From Dyella silvae (GTDB lineage: Bacteria; Pseudomonadota; Gammaproteobacteria; Xanthomonadales; Rhodanobacteraceae), in the NCBI RefSeq assembly GCF_026421305.1, contig NZ_JAPJBQ010000004.1, positions 248,001 through 312,000 on the forward strand: a DNA stretch of 64,000 nt, written 5' to 3'. The translations under genes were made by a program, and so were the position numbers. This document shows, piece by piece, positions 26,283-34,390 of this stretch (the stretch's first letter is position 1; each line of letters starts with the position of its first letter). The notes beneath the pieces are model-generated. The model ran no database searches, was not told the origin of the DNA, and worked only from the letters and a program-made list of their open reading frames with translations.

Positions 26283-27754
26283 AGTCCTTTTGCTGCCTGA
26301 GCTACCGCGCGGAACAGCGCGCGTCCCTTATTCATGGTCTCCTCCCACTCGGACGCGGGATCGGAGTCGTACACGATGCCGGCGCCCGCCTGGACGTGCA
26401 GACGTCCATCCTGGATGACGGCGGTGCGGATCGCGATGGCGGTATCCGCATCGCCCCACCAGCCGATCCAGCCGATGGCGCCGGCGTAGATGTTGCGCTT
26501 GTAGGGCTCCAGCTCCTGGATGATCTCCAGTGCGCGGATTTTCGGCGCACCACTGAGCGTGCCGGCGGGAAACGTCGCTTTGAGCACGTCCATGTAGCCC
26601 ACGTCCGGCCGCACCGAGCCCTGCACTTGCGAAACGATGTGCATCACGTGGGAGTAGCGCTCGACCACAAAGGACTCGCTCACCTCCACGCTACCCGTTT
26701 CGCTGATGCGGCCAATGTCGTTGCGGCCCAGATCGATCAGCATCACGTGCTCGGCGCGCTCCTTCGGATCGGCCAGCAACTCCGCTTCCAGCGCCTGATC
26801 TTCCTCATCCGTGGCGCCACGTTTGCGTGTTCCGGCCAGCGGGCGCACGACCACCTTGCCATCCTTCAGGCGGGCAAGAATCTCCGGTGACGAACCGACG
26901 ATCTGCGTGTTGCCGAGGTCTACGAAATACATGTACGGGGAAGGATTCAATGCGCGCAGCGCGCGGTACACATCCACCGGACGCGCGTTGAACCCAACAC
27001 TGAGACGCTGCGATGGCACCACCTGAAAAATATCGCCCGCGCGGATGTATTCCTTCGCGCGCTCCACCATCGCTTCGAACTCTTCTTTGGTGAAGGAGGA
27101 CTTGAAGTCGCTCTCATCGAGCGCCGTGCTCTGATTGAGCTGCGGATACGACACACCGCTCTGGCGCAGGCGATAGACCAATGCATCCAGCCGGCGTTGC
27201 GCTTCGGCGTAGGCGTGCGGCCGCGACGGGTCCGCATGCACGATCAGATACAAGCGCCCCTTGAGGTTGTCGAACACCGCCACTTCTTCGGCGAGCATCA
27301 GCAGCACATCGGGCGTGCCCAGCTCGTCAGCGCGATCCCACTTCGCCAGGCGCGGCTCGATATAGCCGATGGTTTCGAAACCGAAGTAGCCGACCAGCCC
27401 GCCGCTGAAAGCGGGCAATTGTGGCAATCGCGGAACGTGGTATTGCTTGCGCAAGGCTTCGATTTCGCCGAGCGGGTCTTCCAGGTAGCGGCGCTCGGTT
27501 ATTTCGCCCGCATCTTCCACTTCCAGTTCGTGGCCGCGCAGGCGATACACGCGCTTTGCCGGCAGACCGATAATCGAATAGCGCCCCCAGGTGGCGCCGC
27601 CCTCGACCGATTCAAACAGGAAGGTGTACGGGCCGTCGGCCAGCTTCAGGTACACCGACAGCGGCGTATCGAGGTCGGAAAACACCTCGCGCACCAGCGG
27701 AATACGGGTGTGTCCCTGCGCTGCCAGTGCGTCGAATTCGTCTCGGGAGATCAC
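26279..27754 (-). CDS. trpE: Anthranilate synthase component I
   Basis: 491 residues. It makes anthranilate from chorismate with ammonia from TrpG. Motifs: the N-terminal LESVEGG-type feedback site is present as LFESVEGGATWGRYSIIG; the catalytic core has GDIFQVVPSQR, RPLAGTRKRGATDEED, HVMLIDLGRNDIGR, ATFPAGTLSGAPKIRALEII and QAGAGIVYDSDP. I chose the GTG at 27754 (MISRDEFDALAAQG), the family start; the frame extends to a GTG at 27805. No Trp-rich leader peptide is visible upstream. trpGDC lie about 7.4 kb downstream, so the locus is split. Confidence 0.96.
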   Translation of the reverse strand: MISRDEFDALAAQGHTRIPLVREVFSDLDTPLSVYLKLADGPYTFLFESVEGGATWGRYSIIGLPAKRVYRLRGHELEVEDAGEITERRYLEDPLGEIEALRKQYHVPRLPQLPAFSGGLVGYFGFETIGYIEPRLAKWDRADELGTPDVLLMLAEEVAVFDNLKGRLYLIVHADPSRPHAYAEAQRRLDALVYRLRQSGVSYPQLNQSTALDESDFKSSFTKEEFEAMVERAKEYIRAGDIFQVVPSQRLSVGFNARPVDVYRALRALNPSPYMYFVDLGNTQIVGSSPEILARLKDGKVVVRPLAGTRKRGATDEEDQALEAELLADPKERAEHVMLIDLGRNDIGRISETGSVEVSESFVVERYSHVMHIVSQVQGSVRPDVGYMDVLKATFPAGTLSGAPKIRALEIIQELEPYKRNIYAGAIGWIGWWGDADTAIAIRTAVIQDGRLHVQAGAGIVYDSDPASEWEETMNKGRALFRAVAQAAKGL

Positions 27755-27935
27755 GTGGGGAAGGTCCGGATGGCCAAGCTTGAACCGCCATTGTAGGGGC
27801 AGCACCCTGATGAACCGAAGCGCACGGGGTAGAAACCCCTCCCGGGCCTGCCAATACGGCTTGTTCGCCCGCCGTAGGCCGCCTAACCTTGCGGCATCGG
27901 TGCATGATGCGGTATTCGCAGGGGAATCGAAGGAT

Positions 27936-29111
27936 ATGGACCACTATTGTCTGGTGCTTTCCGGTCGCCTGCTCGACGGGCACGACCCTTCGGCCGTGCA
28001 TGAGCGCATGGCCGCCGCCTTCGGCATGGAGATGTCTGGCTTCCGCGAACGCGTCTTCGAGCGCGCGCCGCTGATCATCCGCCGCGGTCTTGATGCAACG
28101 GCTGCGGAGGCGCAGGCGGCTCAACTGCGCGATATGGGCGTCGAGGCCGACGCCCTGCCCGACAGCGACCGGCTGATCTGGCTGCGACGGGCCGGGCGCA
28201 TATGCGGCCCGCTTCCCGAACAGGCGCTGGACCGTTACGCCGAGCCGGGCGATCAGTGGTGCCATGACGGCGGGCAGGCATGGTTCGCCTGGTCGCCAGC
28301 ATCTGATGACGGTGAGCCGCCCCCGCTGCCGCCGGTGTATCGCACGCACGAATCGCCCGAATTTTCCGGTGTTGATGCGCTTGCCGAACCACCGCCGCTG
28401 CCGCCGCAACCACCCGCATCGGTGGCGCCCACGACATCATCGGTCAGGCCACCGCTTTCTGCCGTGGCGGTGGTGGCCGCCCTGTTCGGTTTGCTGGCAC
28501 TACTGATCCACTCGCTGGCCCCCGTTGCCCTGTTGGTGGCGTTGGGCGCGCTGATCTACTTGTACCGCCGGCCGCTGCTGCGCGGCCGCGCCTGGGCGGT
28601 CGCCGCTGTGTTGTTGAGCGTCGCCGCCAGTTTCCTGTGGCTGCACCGCCCGGCCCCGGTGCAGGTGGCGCAACCCTATGTGCCCAGACCGCTGCAGCCG
28701 CTGCCTTCCAGCACGGCCGATGCATCCCCGCAGTGCGCCGCCAAGGCGGCCTCGCCGAAAAACGACGAGGACCGCTTTCTGCTGACCGGCCAACGCGTGC
28801 TTACCGGACGCGCCCAGCGAAAAGGCGACACCTATGTGGCCGAGGCGGCGGTGTCGGTCAACCAGCAGTGCGAACCCGACGCGCTGCAGCTGTATGTGTT
28901 CCGCCATGGCGTGTTCATCGGCACGGCGCTCGATTCCGCCGCCAGCGTCGCGACCACGAAGCTCACCGAATTCGATCTGGTGGACGATCAGCACCTGCGC
29001 GTCACCCTGGCCCGGTGCACGGACAAGCCGGCCAGTTGTGCGGCAACGACGGTTCGCCAGTTCATGGTGATGCCCGGCGGTGGCGGGTGGACGCTGGGTG
29101 AGACGAAGTAG
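27936..29111 (+). CDS. Membrane protein with GYF_2-like region and proline-rich linker
   Basis: 391 residues. Residues 1-75 resemble an N-terminal domain seen in other membrane proteins of Xanthomonadales and pseudomonads (CLVLSGRLLDGHDPSAVHERM ... IIRRGLDATAAEAQ). Residues about 78-125 look GYF_2-like (LIWLRRAGRICGPLPEQAL ... WFAW). Then comes a linker with EPPPLPP twice, hydrophobic segments (VAVVAALFGLLALLIHSLAPVALLVALG and AWAVAAVLLSVAASFLWL) and a C-terminal extracytoplasmic domain with several Cys. Function unknown. GGGGAATCGAAGGAT precedes the ATG at 27936. A purine-rich repeat follows at once. Confidence 0.7.
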   Translation: MDHYCLVLSGRLLDGHDPSAVHERMAAAFGMEMSGFRERVFERAPLIIRRGLDATAAEAQAAQLRDMGVEADALPDSDRLIWLRRAGRICGPLPEQALDRYAEPGDQWCHDGGQAWFAWSPASDDGEPPPLPPVYRTHESPEFSGVDALAEPPPLPPQPPASVAPTTSSVRPPLSAVAVVAALFGLLALLIHSLAPVALLVALGALIYLYRRPLLRGRAWAVAAVLLSVAASFLWLHRPAPVQVAQPYVPRPLQPLPSSTADASPQCAAKAASPKNDEDRFLLTGQRVLTGRAQRKGDTYVAEAAVSVNQQCEPDALQLYVFRHGVFIGTALDSAASVATTKLTEFDLVDDQHLRVTLARCTDKPASCAATTVRQFMVMPGGGGWTLGETK

Positions 29112-29195
29112 AGCGAGGAGCGAGTGAAGAGGAGTGAGTAGTGAGAGAAGAACTGGCTCTCTCTCGTTTCTCACTTCTCTTCACTCACTTCTGCC
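29111..29195. repeat. Purine-rich inverted repeat, copy 1
   Basis: One arm begins GAGCGAGGAGCGAGTGAAGA and the other (CTCTCTCGTTTCTCACTTCT ...) is its imperfect complement; arms are about 38 bp around a short centre. It exactly fills the space between two convergent genes. A near copy lies at 37571-37658. It can form a long hairpin in either transcript and probably serves as a bidirectional transcript end. Confidence 0.85.
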
Positions 29196-31208
29196 TTAAA
29201 GCCTCTGCCGCGGCATCCCACGCAATTGCAGTGTGAATGCGACGCCACTTGCGTCTTCCAGATTACGCGCCATGGCCACGCCACCGTGGCGCTCGGCCAC
29301 CAGGCGGACAACGTACAGACCGAGGCCAAGATGCGGCGCATCGCCCGGGGTTGCTTTGTCGCGCAGGCTCACCAGCGAATCGAATAGCCGTCCTTGCATC
29401 GCTGCAGGCAACGGCGGGCCCTGGTTGGCCAACTCGATCTCGGCACCGTCATCGAGCTGCCGCAAGGTCAGACGCAACCAGCCATGTTCAGGGGTGAAGG
29501 ACAGCGCGTTGTCGAACAGCTTGTCCAACGCCTGCGCGATCACCTCGGGCGCGCAATGCATGGTCATTGGCCCGTCGGGCAACACGGTTTCCAGGCTTCG
29601 CGTACCGGCCAGCGGACGATAGGCATCACTGCACCCGCGCACCACCGCAACCAGATCCACGTCCTCAGGCTCCGCCGCGGCAATGGCACGCTCCATCCGG
29701 CTGGCTTCGCTCATCGCACGTACCAGCATGCCCAGGCGCGCAACACCATCCCGCGCACGCGACAGATAAGGCTGCGCATCCGGCGGCATCGCCTGATGCG
29801 ACTGGAGCGTGTGCTCGAGATTGTCCAGCGATGATTTGACGATGGCGAGCGGCGTATTCAGTTCATGCGAGAGCTTGGAAGCCAGCGTGCGCAGATAGTC
29901 GGTATAGCCACCCACCACCTCGAACAGCCGCTCGAAGCTGCGCGCCAGATCGCCGATCTCATCCTCCGCACCGGTCATCGGGAACGGGCCATCCAGGCGG
30001 CCATCATTCAACTGGGCGCGCTCAGCAGCGTCACGCAAACGACCCAGACGAATACTCAAGCGCGTGGCGAAGATCAACAGAATCGCGCCCGCCACCAGCA
30101 GCACACCGAAACTGGTCAACAGCAGGCCGAGCAAGGCGCGATTGGCCAGCAGCGGCACCGCGCGGCTCGCCTGCTCCAACAGCAACACGCCACGCACCTG
30201 ACCGTCGCGTTCTACCGGCACTGCCGCGGCCAGCACCACGCTGCCGCGCGCTTCGCCCTGCCGCCACAGCGTGGCGGGCTTGCCTTCGCTCGCCTCACGC
30301 ACTTCGGCCACGTCGAGACGTGGCACGTCCTGCGTCCACAGTTCGGCGTCCTCGACCTGATTGGCCAATAACGAGCGATAGACCAGTGAGGCGAACCAGC
30401 CCGGCTGATCGCCTGGCCCAGTAGCCGGCGTCGCCAGATGGCCTGTCTGCGCCAGCAGCCAGCCCTGTGGCGACAGCACGCGCGCCTGCACGCCGTCGAG
30501 CGCCAACTGACCCAGCTCGTGCGAAAGCTGGGACGAATAGGTCACCAGCGGCCTGCTCTGCACGGCCGCCGGGTCGGCGCCGCTGTTCGCGTCGTAAACC
30601 GCCAGCCCCAACGCATCGAGCGAGGCCGTGCGCGGCACGCGCAATTCCACGTGATAACCACTGCCGTCTTCCTGCCATTGCGCGGTGACCATCGCCGGCA
30701 GCCCATCGACCGGCGGATCAAGCGGGCGGGCCGTGACCGATCCCGGTGCCGCACTGGCCAGCAGATAGCGGCGCGATTGCTCTCCCTTGCCCAGACTGAG
30801 CACCAGATGATCGGCGCGCAACGCATTGGGATCATCCGTATCGGCACGCGTGCGCTGTGTGCTGCGCACCTCGGCGTAGAGATAGAGCCAGTCGGCATCC
30901 CTGGCCAGCAGCAGCTTGCCGCGCTTGTCCAGCGGCTGGCTCCACGGCGTGAGCGGCGCCCAGTCGTCCGCATAACCATCGATGGTGATGGGGTTGGCGG
31001 CCTGCTGCACGTACCACACGGGCCCCGCGGGCGGCAGCGGCGCATCGGTGACGACCAGGCTGCGTGCCATCGCGCGGGCCGACGCGGTCAGCGCCTGCGC
31101 CTGCCCTTCGCGCAGCAGGGTTTCCATCTGGCGCACGTACAGCCAACCGGCCACCGGCAGGGCCAGTGTGCACAGGGCGACGAGCAGGAGCTTCTGGCGC
31201 AGAGTCAT
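29196..31208 (-). CDS. Sensor histidine kinase with CBM9-like periplasmic domain (PdsS-like)
   Basis: 670 residues. A first membrane segment lies at about 7-25 and a second at about 355-380 (LLGLLLTSFGVLLVAGAILLIFA). Between them is a long periplasmic part with a CBM9/DOMON-like start (ITIDGYADDWAPL ... DADWLYLYAEVRS). HAMP, HisKA (His448 in KLSHELNTPLAIVKSSLDNLEH) and HATPase (DNALSFTPEHGWL, LGLGLYVVRL) follow. The architecture and sequence resemble the sensor kinase of the proteobacterial dedicated sortase system, but no sortase or LPXTG protein is found here. It is third in an operon after the regulator and a small periplasmic protein. Confidence 0.85.
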   Translation of the reverse strand: MTLRQKLLLVALCTLALPVAGWLYVRQMETLLREGQAQALTASARAMARSLVVTDAPLPPAGPVWYVQQAANPITIDGYADDWAPLTPWSQPLDKRGKLLLARDADWLYLYAEVRSTQRTRADTDDPNALRADHLVLSLGKGEQSRRYLLASAAPGSVTARPLDPPVDGLPAMVTAQWQEDGSGYHVELRVPRTASLDALGLAVYDANSGADPAAVQSRPLVTYSSQLSHELGQLALDGVQARVLSPQGWLLAQTGHLATPATGPGDQPGWFASLVYRSLLANQVEDAELWTQDVPRLDVAEVREASEGKPATLWRQGEARGSVVLAAAVPVERDGQVRGVLLLEQASRAVPLLANRALLGLLLTSFGVLLVAGAILLIFATRLSIRLGRLRDAAERAQLNDGRLDGPFPMTGAEDEIGDLARSFERLFEVVGGYTDYLRTLASKLSHELNTPLAIVKSSLDNLEHTLQSHQAMPPDAQPYLSRARDGVARLGMLVRAMSEASRMERAIAAAEPEDVDLVAVVRGCSDAYRPLAGTRSLETVLPDGPMTMHCAPEVIAQALDKLFDNALSFTPEHGWLRLTLRQLDDGAEIELANQGPPLPAAMQGRLFDSLVSLRDKATPGDAPHLGLGLYVVRLVAERHGGVAMARNLEDASGVAFTLQLRGMPRQRL

Positions 31209-31233
31209 GGTGCGACGATACCGAAAACGCAGC

Positions 31234-31827
31234 TCAATGCTGGGTTTTTGCGGTGCCCGGCTTTCCGCCCACTTGCTTCATGTACTGCGATCCCTCTACG
31301 ACACGCTGGAACAACGCAAGCAAGTCCTGCTTCTGGGGATCATCGTGGGACAGCGTCATGGACCAACTGAAACGGATGCCCGTTGCCAGGCCGGGATCGC
31401 AGAACACAACAGCGTCGTCCTCGTGGTCCGTGCCCTCATACAGCACGCCACGACAGGACATGGCCTTGTTGTTGAGCGCAAGCACGCTGAACTTGGCAGA
31501 ACGGTCTCGCTCCATATAGTGATGGCGATCATCCTGCAGCTCGGCTTCAAGCGAGGACAACTTGGACGGCCAGACGTTGAGCACCATCACGCGCTCAGGC
31601 TTGCCTGTCCACTCACCCTTGTAGAGCACGAGATTCACGCCAATCGCCTTGGCATACATGCAGCAATCTCGCGTCCAGCCATCCGGAAGATCGGAGAGAA
31701 TGGCCCAGCCGGGGATGTCGCGGTCAGCGCCACCGTAAACCAACACGCCACGCCCCTGATCATCCTCTTTGGCTTGCGCACACAGAGCCGTCAACAAAAA
31801 CAAACACACGCCAAGCAGACGCTTCAT
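31234..31827 (-). CDS. Small exported protein between regulator and kinase
   Basis: 197 residues, with a clear signal peptide (MKRLLGVCLFLLTALCAQA) and no other membrane segment. It carries several Cys (DCCMYAKAIG, MSCRGVLY, VFCDPG) that could form disulfides. Not recognised. It overlaps the regulator's stop by one base (TAATG) and lies 25 bp before the kinase, so the regulator, this protein and the kinase form one operon. A role as a periplasmic co-sensor is inference from position only. Confidence 0.7.
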   Translation of the reverse strand: MKRLLGVCLFLLTALCAQAKEDDQGRGVLVYGGADRDIPGWAILSDLPDGWTRDCCMYAKAIGVNLVLYKGEWTGKPERVMVLNVWPSKLSSLEAELQDDRHHYMERDRSAKFSVLALNNKAMSCRGVLYEGTDHEDDAVVFCDPGLATGIRFSWSMTLSHDDPQKQDLLALFQRVVEGSQYMKQVGGKPGTAKTQH

Positions 31828-32516
31828 TACGGCTTCCATCGATAACCCACGCCATGCACCGTTTCGATGGCATCGAACTCCGGCGCCACGGCAATAAACT
31901 TCTTGCGGATGCGCTTGATGTGCGAAGTGATGGTGGCATCGTCCACCACCAGTTCCGCTTCGCGCATCAGCTGATCGCGATTCTTCACGTGACCGGGGAA
32001 GCGCACCAGCGTGTGCACCATCCAGAACTCGGTGACGGTGAGCGGAATCTCTTCGTTATTCCAGGTGATGCGCATGCGCTCGGATTCGAGCTTGAGCGGA
32101 CCATGCTCAATCACCGTCTCGCTGCTGGCCGGCACTTTCAGCGACTCGATGCGGCGGAACAGCGCCGCAATGCGCGCCGCCAGCTGATGCAGGCTGGTGT
32201 CCTTGCTCAGGTAATCGTCCGCGCCCAGACGCAGACCCGAGATCACATCGAAATCCGAATCACGGGCGGTGAGGAAGATGATCGGCAAGGTGGCCGATTT
32301 CGCCCGCAGTTCGCGGCACAGGTCGAAGCCACCTTCGGGTTCGTCGCCCAGGCCGATATCGATGATCACCAGCTCGGGCAGCCGCATGCCGAACGCGCTG
32401 GAAGCCTCGTGCCGGGAGCCATAGCCGCGCGTCTCGTAGCCGAAGCGGGTCAGCGCCTCGACATAATTGGCGCGGATCAGCGGTTCGTCTTCGACTATGG
32501 CGATACTGCGGCCCAT
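31827..32516 (-). CDS. OmpR-family response regulator (PdsR-like)
   Basis: 229 residues. The receiver domain has the acidic pair in IAIVEDEPLIR, the phosphoacceptor Asp in LVIIDIGLGDE, the switch Thr in IIFLTARDSD and the Lys in DDYLSKDTSL. The C-terminal winged helix ends DDATITSHIKRIRKKF and ETVHGVGYRWKP. It resembles the response regulator paired with the sortase-linked kinase family. ATG at 32516 (MGRSIAIVEDE). It is the first gene of the regulator-periplasmic-kinase operon. Confidence 0.9.
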   Translation of the reverse strand: MGRSIAIVEDEPLIRANYVEALTRFGYETRGYGSRHEASSAFGMRLPELVIIDIGLGDEPEGGFDLCRELRAKSATLPIIFLTARDSDFDVISGLRLGADDYLSKDTSLHQLAARIAALFRRIESLKVPASSETVIEHGPLKLESERMRITWNNEEIPLTVTEFWMVHTLVRFPGHVKNRDQLMREAELVVDDATITSHIKRIRKKFIAVAPEFDAIETVHGVGYRWKP

Positions 32517-32830
32517 GGCACGCTCCACTATGGCAATGGCGCGCAGCGTGCAGCGTGCGTCACCGTCACGCAAGCCATGATCAGCAACCGTCAGCGTTTC
32601 GCCATTTACGGTCGGCGCGGCGCCATGCCGAAGGGCGAGTGGCCGGCGGGTTCATCACGAAGGTTTCTCTCGTTGAGCGGCGTCTCCCGCTCGGCTAAGC
32701 CAGACCTTGCGTATAGCTTGCATCTGAAGCGCCCGATCACGGGCCGAACTTGCCCGCGTTTTGCCATATCCGGGGCCCGGGGCGCACCCCGGGCGATGGC
32801 CGAATGGCACCGTCTCTCGAGGAATTCGCC
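32517..32830. other. Promoter region of the two-component operon
   Basis: About 310 bp with no credible gene. It contains GC-rich palindromes (GGGGCCCGGGGCGCACCCCGGG near 32771). It must hold the promoter for the leftward two-component operon and for the rightward short membrane gene. Confidence 0.45.
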
Positions 32831-32950
32831 ATGCGCCCCACCGGTCAGCCACCCATCGATCCCAATGCCGAGCTGCGCGGTTTCGAGCCGCTGCGCGTGG
32901 TGCTGGCGCTGGGTGCGCTGGTGCTGGGCGTGGTGATGAGCCTGCACTGA
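32831..32950 (+). CDS. 39-residue single-helix membrane protein
   Basis: The peptide starts MRPTGQPPIDPNAELRG and ends with one hydrophobic helix (LRVVLALGALVLGVVMSL). GAGGAATTCGCC precedes the ATG, a good ribosome-binding site. Short, and not a known family. Its coding status is supported by the start site and by the strong terminator 170 bp on, not by homology. Small helical proteins often attach to larger membrane proteins; no partner is evident. Confidence 0.5.
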   Translation: MRPTGQPPIDPNAELRGFEPLRVVLALGALVLGVVMSLH

Positions 32951-33123
32951 GGCGCCACCCTGCCGGGCGGCGAACACTGAAATTCCGCTTTCTGTCATCT
33001 GCCGTGGAAGGCATGGAGGCGGCTGGTGCGCATGGAGGCGTGCCGGCCGCCCGGGCCGGGCAAACCGGCGATGACGAGCAACCCAGTTGAACCGGTAAGT
33101 CCCATCCCCTTGGTACGTTCCCT

Positions 33124-33148
33124 CCCCGCTCACCGCGGGGATTTTTTT
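33124..33148 (+). terminator. Rho-independent terminator
   Basis: CCCCGC / GCGGGG stem with loop TCACC, then ATTTTTTT. It ends the transcript of the 39-residue gene. Confidence 0.85.
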
Positions 33149-33334
33149 AACGTAAATGAACGGACTACACCGCCGGCCATCGATTTGGCGAACAGGGGGA
33201 ACCAAACCGTCCGGCCCCGGTCATATCCTTCGGTGGTCGCCGATTCTTGCCGTGGATGGGCGACCCCATGTGGTCTCCTCACACGTCGTTCCGACGAAAC
33301 TTGTCCCGGCGCTACCCGCGCCGGGATTTTCTTA
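33149..33334 (+). ncRNA. Candidate small RNA between two terminators
   Basis: This stretch has no ORF but starts after one strong plus-strand terminator and ends at another (CCCGGCGC / GCGCCGGG, then ATTTTCTT at 33305-33334). Other stems are GGTCGCC / GGCGACC (33235-33265) and CGTCG / CGACG (33287-33298). A second terminator with no gene between suggests its own transcript; no promoter can be shown from sequence. Confidence 0.35.
33305..33334 (+). terminator. Second Rho-independent terminator
   Basis: An 8-bp GC stem CCCGGCGC / GCGCCGGG with loop TACCC followed by ATTTTCTT. It ends whatever is transcribed rightward after 33148. Confidence 0.8.
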
Positions 33335-33343
33335 TCCGGCCTC

Positions 33344-33611
33344 AGAGCCTGTTCACGACCTCCGCGTGGCCCGCGCCGGGAGCTGTTTGCTCGCAGGACA
33401 AGGAAGATCGAGGGAGTGTACGTCCGTACACGACTGAGTGATGACGCTGGCCTGTGGGCAAACAGCCCCGGCCCGAAGGGTTGTTCTTGAATGGCCACCC
33501 GGTGGCAGCGCGCGGCTTGACCTGCCCACCAGGCAGGCGCTGCGCCACGCACTGCCACCGGGTGGCCATTCAAGAACAACGCGGGCTACGCGGAGGTCGT
33601 GAACAGGCTCT
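33344..33611. repeat. Nested inverted repeat abutting rpe
   Basis: The outer arms are 32 bp with one mismatch (AGAGCCTGTTCACGACCTCC at 33344, its complement ending at 33611). An inner pair of 29 bp is perfect (GTTGTTCTTGAATGGCCACC at 33480-33508 with 33552-33580). Another pair CTGTTTGC / GCAAACAG lies in the left half. The right end touches the rpe stop codon. The size (268 bp) and flush ends suggest a mobile non-coding element, but no target duplication can be verified by eye. Confidence 0.8.
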
Positions 33612-34297
33612 CAGCCGCCCGCGGCAACCAGGTTCTGTCGCATGGCCTCAATCACCGTCTTGTAGTCGGGCGCATTGAAGATGGCCGAGCCCGCCACGAA
33701 GGTGTCGGCACCTGCAGCGGCAATCTCGCCGATATTGGCGGCGGTGACACCGCCATCGATCTCCAGGCGAATGGCGCGGCCGCTCTCATCGATACGACGA
33801 CGCACTTCGCGCAGCTTGGTCAGCGCGGACGGGATGAACTTCTGCCCGCCGAAGCCCGGATTCACCGACATCAGCAGGATCAGGTCCAGCTTGTCCATCA
33901 CGTAGTCGAGATAGCTCAGCGGCGTCGCCGGGTTGAACACCAGGCCGGCCTGGCAGCCCGAATCCTTGATAAGGCCGATGGTGCGGTCGATGTGCTCGCT
34001 CGCCTCGGGATGGAAGCTGATCAGCGTGGCGCCGGCCTTGGCGAAGTCCGGCACGATGCGGTCCACCGGCTTCACCATCAGATGCACGTCGATTGGCGCG
34101 GTGACGCCGTAGTCGCGCAGCGCCTTGAGCACCATCGGGCCCATGGTGAGATTGGGCACGTAGTGGTTGTCCATGACGTCGAAGTGCACCCAGTCCGCGC
34201 CGGCGGCCAATGCCTTGGCGGTGTCCTCGCCCAGACGCGCAAAGTCGGCGGAGAGGATCGAAGGGGCGATGACGTTGGATTGCTTGCTCATGTTCAT
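33611..34297 (-). CDS. rpe: Ribulose-phosphate 3-epimerase
   Basis: 228 residues. It interconverts ribulose and xylulose 5-phosphate. TIM-barrel motifs: [78 protein letters not shown] and FVAGSAIF. Catalytic Asp residues lie in the DVMD and EIDGG motifs. ATG at 34297 is preferred (CAGGA upstream); the frame further up overlaps a REP repeat. Confidence 0.97.
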   Translation of the reverse strand: MNMSKQSNVIAPSILSADFARLGEDTAKALAAGADWVHFDVMDNHYVPNLTMGPMVLKALRDYGVTAPIDVHLMVKPVDRIVPDFAKAGATLISFHPEASEHIDRTIGLIKDSGCQAGLVFNPATPLSYLDYVMDKLDLILLMSVNPGFGGQKFIPSALTKLREVRRRIDESGRAIRLEIDGGVTAANIGEIAAAGADTFVAGSAIFNAPDYKTVIEAMRQNLVAAGG

Positions 34298-34302
34298 GGT
34301 TC

Positions 34303-34379
34303 CTGTAGGAGCGCACCGAAGTGCGCGACCCGGGGTTTCAAGGCGGTTGCAGTCGCGCACAGCGTGCGCTCCCACGCGT
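34303..34379. repeat. Head-to-head REP pair (GTAGGAGCGCAC type)
   Basis: TGTAGGAGCGCACCGAAGTGCGCGAC is followed by its inverted partner GTCGCGCACAGCGTGCGCTCCCACGC. Each unit folds on itself and the two pair as well. The same family occurs at 42823-42890 and 59682-59703. Confidence 0.85.
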
Positions 34380-34390
34380 AGACGCCTGGT

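Noticed and set aside
27806-27935. A trp leader peptide ahead of trpE
   Set aside because: I see no short ORF with tandem Trp codons in the space, only a weak hairpin.
33149-33334. A csrB/rsmZ-type RNA
   Set aside because: Only a few GGA motifs are present and they are not all in hairpin loops, so the family name is not justified; kept only as a candidate small RNA.
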